A DNA stretch of 64,000 nt. Source: Bactrocera neohumeralis (taxonomy: Eukaryota; Arthropoda; Insecta; Diptera; Tephritidae). The stretch's first letter is position 1. Every line of letters begins with the position of its first letter. The position numbers and the translations under genes were made by a program. The stretch lies in contig NC_065923.1 of assembly GCF_024586455.1 (NCBI RefSeq), positions 55,149,237 through 55,213,236 of the forward strand, in the 5' to 3' direction. The notes beneath the pieces are model-generated. The model saw nothing but the letters and a program-made list of their open reading frames with translations, was not told where the DNA came from and did not search any database. Positions 58,402-64,000 of the stretch are shown piece after piece.

Positions 58402-59544
58402 TCAAATTTCTACAATTCCACAGGATTGGTTGCCACAGTAAGTGGGAGAGTCATGGTCCTGCCTCGGTTCTACTTTCAAATTCTTCGCACAACAGCATTG
58501 TTGGCTTGTGCGGATTGGTGACGTAGTAGGGCTTTGTGACTGCTTGTCACATGATGACGAGGTGGGGCTCATGCTGCCGGCGGAAAAGTTGAATGTGGGA
58601 CTTTCCGATCCTTTCTTTTGCTTTACTCGACGATTTTGGAACCAAATCTTTACTTGTTTCTCAGAAAGACGCAATCGATTGGCAATTTCAATGCGTCGCA
58701 ACCTTGACAAATATGCATTCAGGGAGAATTCGCGCTCGAGCTCGAGCAGCTGAGTGCTAGTGAAGGCGGTTCGTATGCGTTTACTAGAGTCCGCGTAATC
58801 GGTAATCACTGGTGTGATATCCAGCGGCATACTATGTCCACACGATGTGACGGAGGTGTTGGAGTTTGAGTATGATATCTTGGAAGTCGTCGACACCGAA
58901 CACTGATTACTCGAACGAGCGTTAACGACTTGTATTGGTTGAGTAATGCTGGCTTTGCTAGGAGAACTGACGGGCGAACATGAAGCGGAGTCTTGCTTGC
59001 AACGTTTTGCCGACGGCGTCTCATCACCATAACTTCCATATTCAGTTGTTGATCCCGTAGAAGATGATGAGGGAGATGTACAGAAGGTATCACTGTGCGC
59101 CAATATTTGGTTATTGTATGGCAATCGGGTGTTACTGGAGTAATGGTCAAAGCCCAGAGATTTTCTTTTCTGCGATAGAAGCGATGCGGTGTACGAATGT
59201 AAGAGTGGCGAATGCGTTGCTGAAGCATGGGAGTTGGAGTGCGAGGAGGTTGCCGCTGCAACTGCTGCCGCCATTTCTGCTTGTTGTTTCTTATGATGTT
59301 GTTGCTGTTGTTGGATACCCAAGGAAAATAGGTAGCTGCCCACGTAACTAGCAGGATATGGGAACATCGGAATACCGGGTAATATGGCCGCTGCCGCTGC
59401 AGCTGCCGCAGCTGCTGCCGCGCCCATAGTTGGTGATTTTGATTCCCCAGACACATACGGTGAGGCAGTTGGAGAACCTAAAGAATCTTTTTTCGGTAGC
59501 GGTACATCGCTCAGCAGAGAATCCATTAGAAAAGAACGCGACAT
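58402..59544 (-). CDS. ind: Gsx-class homeodomain transcription factor, intermediate neuroblasts defective
   Basis: A nuclear DNA-binding protein of the Gsx/ind class; in flies ind specifies the intermediate column of neuroblasts in the ventral nerve cord. It is a single uninterrupted frame of 380 codons. The N-terminus MSRSFLMDSLL is the conserved Gsx-class (eh1/SNAG-like) repression motif. Residues 42-53 are a poly-alanine run and 78-87 a Gln/His/Lys-rich run. The homeodomain is residues 254-313, with L269, F273, W301, F302, Q303, N304 and R306 at positions 16, 20, 48, 49, 50, 51 and 53; recognition helix EKQVKIWFQNRRVKQKK. Gln at position 50 fits TAAT-type sites. The tail (314-380) is Ser/Pro-rich with several Cys. 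The start at 59544 is chosen because it begins the Gsx motif and has a fly-like CACAATG context. It looks fully functional. The nearest alternatives, other Gsx paralogs, are less likely given the ind-like helix 1-2 loop (FSLNAYLSRLRRIEIANRLR). Confidence 0.96.
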   Translation of the reverse strand: MSRSFLMDSLLSDVPLPKKDSLGSPTASPYVSGESKSPTMGAAAAAAAAAAAAILPGIPMFPYPASYVGSYLFSLGIQQQQQHHKKQQAEMAAAVAAATSSHSNSHASATHSPLLHSYTASLLSQKRKSLGFDHYSSNTRLPYNNQILAHSDTFCTSPSSSSTGSTTEYGSYGDETPSAKRCKQDSASCSPVSSPSKASITQPIQVVNARSSNQCSVSTTSKISYSNSNTSVTSCGHSMPLDITPVITDYADSSKRIRTAFTSTQLLELEREFSLNAYLSRLRRIEIANRLRLSEKQVKIWFQNRRVKQKKGSESPTFNFSAGSMSPTSSSCDKQSQSPTTSPIRTSQQCCCAKNLKVEPRQDHDSPTYCGNQSCGIVEI

Positions 59545-59612
59545 TGTGACTACAAATGTGTCTTCCTTAACACACGGAAATAAAAGTATCGAAGAACTAG
59601 AATTAGTTGTAA

Positions 59613-59677
59613 TATCCGTACACGATCACTCTCAGATTGTAACTGTGCGTTTGCCTGGCGAGTGATCCTGCTTTATA
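59613..59677 (-). promoter_or_regulatory. ind core promoter (TATA, Inr, DPE-like)
   Basis: On the minus strand, TATAAA lies at 59677-59672. A CAGTT initiator places +1 at about 59644, giving TATA at -33 to -28. GGATA at 59617-59613 is +28 to +32 and fits the DPE form RGWYV. The implied 5' leader is 100 bases. All three elements have canonical spacing, but each motif is short, so a chance match to one of them is possible. Confidence 0.6.
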
Positions 59678-59689
59678 TGCCAAGCTGTT

Positions 59690-60680
59690 CAAATAAGGGT
59701 GGATTGGACCAAAGAGCAACTACCCTTGGTACGAGTATTCTAGCAAAGACTATGACTGACTGTGCGGCCATGTTGTAACAACAAAGCAGTCTTCATTCCT
59801 ACCACAACAAATTATCATTTGAGGGTAGTTATCGTTCGCTTCTCTCATTACACTGGTCGTGGACATCTCTCGTTGCTTGTTGTTGTTAACCATTAAGAGA
59901 CCATTTAGAGACTCTAAAACCCGCTACCAATTGACAAATTACAAATTTGTTTTTCATTCTTCCAAATTTGTTGTTGTACATATGTTTGCAAGCCGAACTT
60001 GTTAATAGTTGGCAATTGTTGCCGTTTATGCTCCGCCCTTTCTTTGCTGCTAAATAGATTGTTTTGTAATATTTTAGGGTGTTTCAGCAGATGGCAGGTA
60101 TGTGCTGTTTGGGCTTCATATATGCATACATACATACATACATATGTGTCTATGTCCTTTATTTGAATCTGGCTTACGCTAAGCAGATGTAAATGTTTGA
60201 ATTAGATTAGGTGATTCCTTACAGCTTATGAAGAATGAATTTGAACATTTTCTAAAGCAACTGATGACAATTTCAAGTTCAGTATAATAAAGTATTGCTG
60301 TCGGCGTAACTCACGTTATCTGAGATAACTTTTCTATGTAGATGTCGATAAAAATTACACTAGTCTACAGGCAATATGCAACTGATTGGCTATTGGTGTT
60401 TTTATATTAAATTAGGTGTACTAATAACCAATTCATATTTAAAAATTCCGTACCACGTAAGATTTTGAAGAATTTCAAAATTATTTTTTTTACGTAGTAT
60501 TAAGTAAATTTTTTGTTCTACCTGCGCCAAATCCATATATACTTTGAGTTATTTGTTAGTCGAGAGTATTTATGATATTTCTCGTATGTCTTATCTGTTT
60601 TCTTTCTTGTTTATCAATTTAAAACTTGAAGGTAGTTGTATATTTATTGCGATAGACGTGGAAAGTGAGATTTTTTGATT
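59690..60680. other. Intergenic between ind and the divergent pseudogene
   Basis: Upstream region of ind. It has a CATACATACATACATA microsatellite at about 60123-60143 and no recognised transposon. About 59690-59900 is less AT-rich and may hold proximal regulatory sites; I could not assign any. Confidence 0.4.
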
Positions 60681-60683
60681 AAA

Positions 60684-62113
60684 ATGTCTAAAGTACGAAA
60701 ACGTTCAAAAATTCAATATTCAATATCCCGACATATCTTCAGCTAAACGACCCGTTCCTCATGGCGAAAATTTACCAATTCCCGTTTCACCATTGCCACA
60801 GGACTTAGATACAGAACTTGGACGTTGTGCAGTTGATGATGATATAGAAGAGAATATTATATCCCGTAAAAGAAGCAAAGAATCTCCTGTGTATCAGATT
60901 TCCGAAGATGAAGAAGAAAAGAAAAAAAAACACATTTGATCGAGCAGCCTGAACTTAATGATTTAGTGCGTGACCTTAACTTATCTAAACAACATGCAGA
61001 ACTTTTAGCATCAAGGTTACAGCAGTGGAATTTACTGGCCAAAGGTACAAAGGTCACCGTGTGGTATCTAAACGCGTAATGAAGAGTTTGCCTCTTTCTT
61101 TACATTACGAGATAAAATTTGCTTTTGTAATGATCCTGCAAGTGTTATGGAGAAGTTAGGCTATCAACATAATCCAGAAGAGTGGTGTTTATTCATAGAC
61201 TCATCTAAGAAAAGTTTAAAAGCCGTTCTGCTACATAATGGCAACACTAAATCTTCAATTCCACTTTCCCACGCTGTTGATATGAAGGAAACTTATGAAA
61301 GTATGTCATTGATTTTGAATTGCACAAACTACAACACATACAAGTGGCAGATATGTGGTGATCTTAAAGTCATAGGACTACTTCTTGGGCTTCAAGGGGG
61401 ATTTACTAAATACTGCTGTTTTTTGTGCCTTTGGGACAGTAGAGCAAAAACATTACAAAATAAAAGATTGGCCGCAAAGAGGTGATTTCGTGCCGGGTGA
61501 AGCTAACATCAAGAATATACCTCTAGTTGACCCTCGTAAGGTTTTGCTGCCCCCTTTACACATAAAACTCGGATTGATGAAAAACTTTGTTAAAGCTTTA
61601 GATAAGAATAGCGAAGCTTTCAAATACCTCAAAGAAGTTTTCCCGAAGTTAAGTGACGCCAAGCTAAAAGAAGGAATTTTCATTGGACCCCAAATCCGAA
61701 AAATCCTGAAGGACAAGCAATTTGAAGAGAAACTAAACCCGGTTCAACGTAAAGCCTGGATATCATTTAGAAGCACTGTCACGGATTTTTTAGGAAACAA
61801 AAAGTCTAACACGTATGAGGAACTAATCGACGAGTTGCTGGAAAACTACCAAAGAATAGGTTGCAGAATGTCACTAAAAATTCATTTTTTACATTCACAT
61901 TTGAGTTTTTTTCCACAAAATTTGGGTTCCGTAAGTGATGAACAGGGAGAGAGGTTCCACCAAGATATTTCAACAATGGAACAGAGATATCAAGGCCGCT
62001 GGGGTTCTGCAATAATGGGGGATTATTGTTGGTTCCTAATGAGAGAGAGTAATAGAGAATACAAGAAAAAATCGGCATTTGCAAAAAGGAAATCTACAAA
62101 ACAGGTTCAATAG
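60684..62113 (+). pseudogene. Frameshifted gene of an arthropod multicopy family of unknown function
   Basis: At least four frame breaks (near 60720, 60935 at an A-run, 61065 and 61450) interrupt what was one protein of roughly 470 residues. Order: a basic MSKVRKRSK start at 60684; an acidic linker (DDDIEENIISRKRSK); LNDLVRDLNLSKQHAELLAS; the core EEWCLFIDSSKKSLKAVLLH; a Cys-bearing YCCFLCLWDSR; KIKDWPQRGDFVPGEANI; LPPLHIKLGLMKNFVKALDK; GIFIGPQIRKIL; and the C-terminal SDEQGERFHQDISTMEQRYQ ending ADYCW-like (GDYCWFLMRES). An AATAAA follows at 62140. I recall close relatives as unnamed proteins present in many copies in insect and other arthropod genomes, which suggests a mobile-element origin, but no terminal repeats were found here. 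Function unknown. Not active as it stands. Confidence 0.75.
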
Positions 62114-62955
62114 TTATATGTAATTATTACACGATATAATAAACGTCTTACATAAAGTAAAAACTTTTTTTTATTTTTAAATTTTATCAGTATATTAGTC
62201 AACAGGGCATTTTTCAAATATTTCTTCAAAGAGACTTTTTTTTTATGTAACTGGAAAACTGTACGTGATGTTTTTTTTTACCTTCTAATTCAAACTTAGG
62301 AACCTTCAAAGATAACTATGCACGCATAGCCAAGAAAGTTGCATTTTTTCGCTTTTTATTTGTAGACTTGTGTTATTATAATAAACATATTTATAGCGTT
62401 TTGAAAATATATTTGTACTTCGTGCAATTTTGCTCCCATTTCAAGAACCTTATGAATAAGTAACTTTACATTAAAGTATAAACAATAACAACTGTAAAAT
62501 GAATATCCATATCTAATAAGTTTTTAGAGATAATTTAGAATTAAGCACGCTTCTTCCTCAGAATATTGTCTTCTAAGCTGAGTGCAACATTTTCGGTAAT
62601 TCTGAAAAATTAAGGGTGAGAATTGCTTAGACGAGGTTTATTTTTCGTTTTTGATGGTAAATTTTTTCAAGTTTTTCTACAATTTACAATAAATCGATCA
62701 ATTCTGTTAAGCCCAATAATCATGTAAAAAATGGAACATTTATAGATGTTGCCATGTAATGAGGCAACACCTTACAAAACGACACGATCTCAAATACTAA
62801 AGAATATTTTGACGTGAAATTTAGCATAGATGTCACTAACAGTACTACCAACTTATAGAAAAAAATACCGATTCGAAAAACACGCGAAGTATAAATTAAA
62901 AATTCACATTTTAATTTGATCACAGTACGCTAAATTGTAACTAGTCATATCTTTT
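62114..62955. other. Intergenic; dispersed motif at 62724-62773
   Basis: AT-rich. GTAAAAAATGGAACATTTAT and TAATGAGGCAACA repeat 6219-6272, pointing to an unassigned repeat edge. Nothing else recognised. Confidence 0.4.
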
Positions 62956-62959
62956 TAGG

Positions 62960-63645
62960 TAGGTAGGTAGAGTGGCCGTCTAACGACGCACTTAAGCCTT
63001 TAGGAGGTCCATTGTAAAGTCCCCTCACTCTGTTTGGTTTACCAATGCACCTCGTGCTCCTGATGAAGTTCATCAGTACGAAAAGTTTTATCTGTCCAAT
63101 ATCCGAAACACCGTCAAGAAACCCTTGATCGATAGTTACGATTATTTTCCTATATATGTACTTGTAGAGCTTTATAGTCTCTTCTATCTCCTAAAATTTT
63201 CTACAATAGTTGTTATATGGCGTTCTAAGTCTACTTGTGTATCTGCCTATTTGACAGACATCTGTTAGTATACCTACTAGAGTTCTTATATCATTATTTT
63301 CAAATTTTAATTGCCGACATATGCGTCCCATATTGAATTGATGTCACGTTTACCTGTTAGTTGACTGAGACTCAGCTAACTTTGTAAGATAATTGTCGAT
63401 TGGATATCTGCAAGTAGCCTGAGGCAAATAAATTTCCTTTCGGAGCCTAACTGGGAAGGGTGATGCCCTATCTGGCTAATTCATCTGCTTTGCAGTTCTC
63501 TGAGATATCACTATTTCCTAGAATCCATTGCAGGTTTATAGCGAAAAATCAAATAGCTCTGGGATTGCAATATATAGTAAATTAGTATCTGACCCTATGT
63601 CTACAGAAATGGACTCTGTCTCTCCCTCACTGCCTAGGGTATACT
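62960..63645 (-). mobile_element. I-clade-type LINE tail with RNase H remnant
   Basis: The minus strand encodes NLQWILGNSDISENCKADEL, which fits the end of a LINE RNase H domain (W-PGH--I-GN--ADELA), with the PGH histidine changed to N. It then gives, with shifts, LTGKRDINSIWDAYVGN and NDIRTLVGILTDVCQIGRYT, and a C-terminal DFIRST-like stretch. The 3' end lies near the GGTAGGTAGGTAG run at 62957-62971. RNase H after the RT is characteristic of I and related clades and is absent from RTE. Dead. Confidence 0.7.
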
Positions 63646-63646
63646 A

Positions 63647-64000
63647 CTGTGCCCAAAAAATAAGGTGACATTGTATTTATTTTGAAAATTCTTTATTTAT
63701 TCTTCCAAATCAATTTCATCCCCTTCAAAGTAATCCCCTCCCGATGCAATGCACTTATGCCAACGGATTTTCCAATCTTCGAAACACTGATTGTAGTCAC
63801 TTTCCGGGATCACCTTCAGTTCCGTCTTCGCTGCGGCTTGAATCTCCTCTATCGTATAAAAACGGTGTCCCCGGAGCGGTCTTTTGAGCTTGGTGAACAG
63901 CCAGAAGTCGCACGGCGCCAGATCAGGTGAATACGGTGGTTGCGGAACGATATGGGTTGAGATTTTGGCGAAATGATCACGAATTACGAGGGCAGTATGG
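63647..64000 (-). mobile_element. mariner element, 3' end, cut by the window edge
   Basis: Terminal repeat CTGTGCCCAAAAAATAAGGT with TA at 63645-63646, then a short 3' untranslated part, then transposase coding sequence running off the right edge. Confidence 0.88.
63697..64000 (-). CDS. mariner transposase, C-terminal third, open to the window edge
   Basis: The frame is fully open from the window edge to TAA at 63699-63697, about 100 codons. It includes the third catalytic aspartate in YSPDLAPCDFWLF, then KLKRPLRGHRF, IEEIQAAAKTELKVIP, CFEDWKIRWHKC and the terminal GDYFEGDEIDLEE. These are the standard mariner DD34D C-terminal landmarks with no lesion. Its base composition is GC-richer than the flanks, so the copy looks young. 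Whether the N-terminal two thirds are intact cannot be seen. Partial only because the window ends. Confidence 0.9.
   Translation of the reverse strand, partial: HTALVIRDHFAKISTHIVPQPPYSPDLAPCDFWLFTKLKRPLRGHRFYTIEEIQAAAKTELKVIPESDYNQCFEDWKIRWHKCIASGGDYFEGDEIDLEE

Noticed and set aside
58806..59456. 216-codon minus-strand frame overlapping ind in another frame
   Set aside because: Composition (Arg/Gln/His-rich) is that of an alternate frame of ind; no recognisable domain.
59384..59665. Plus-strand 93-codon frame with an alanine run, opposite the ind start
   Set aside because: It is the antisense shadow of the ind GC-rich 5' coding region; GCN on one strand reads as similar codons on the other. 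It has no independent signals.
61453..62084. Minus-strand frames opposite the broken multicopy gene
   Set aside because: Antisense shadows of the plus-strand coding sequence, which has the recognisable conserved blocks.
1..64000. tRNA, rRNA or CRISPR features
   Set aside because: No cloverleaf with B-box GGTTCRAATC in context, no rRNA-like conserved blocks and no regularly spaced palindromic repeats were found by eye. CRISPR would not be expected in a fly genome.

Overview
The window looks like dipteran (higher fly) nuclear DNA. The basis is an intact Gsx-class homeobox gene whose N-terminal motif and homeodomain match intermediate neuroblasts defective (ind), lying in AT-rich sequence full of ATGTATGTACATAC-type microsatellite and packed with Tc1/mariner, RTE and I/R1-type LINE debris. 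The transposon mix resembles a tephritid fruit fly, but that is inference from memory.

Layout. 0-13 kb is gene-free: two opposed RTE tails (2.2-2.85 kb), several members of a modular non-coding repeat family (4.1-5.1, 7.7-7.9, 8.3-9.6 kb) and a shrunken mariner (10.7-11.5 kb). 13.6-15.2 kb is a full-length but broken Tc1-like element with four internal binding-site-like repeats. 15.3-25.6 kb is a nest of RTE and R1/I-type LINE fragments inserted among further members of the modular repeat. 28-38 kb holds more of that repeat (one copy carrying a piggyBac-like MITE), pogo-like and mariner MITEs, fused mariner ends, and an unrecognised broken coding remnant at 32.3-33.3 kb. 38.5-46.5 kb is almost featureless. 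46.5-51 kb has a Tc1-like remnant and two mariners, one nearly intact. 51.3-52.1 kb lacks recognisable repeats and carries a Dorsal-like site and an A-box/Capicua motif; it is a candidate ind enhancer. 54.7-56.7 kb holds a hAT-like foldback element, a small MITE and a third copy of the mariner MITE.

The only intact cellular gene is ind at 58402-59544 on the minus strand, an uninterrupted 380-codon reading frame with a TATA/Inr/DPE-like promoter about 100 bases upstream. A divergent, frameshifted gene of an arthropod-wide multicopy family of unknown function follows at 60.7-62.1 kb. The window ends in an I-clade LINE tail and the still-open 3' end of a mariner transposase.

The window is therefore best read as the regulatory territory of one developmental gene, invaded many times by mobile DNA. 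No CRISPR array, tRNA, rRNA or operon was seen.
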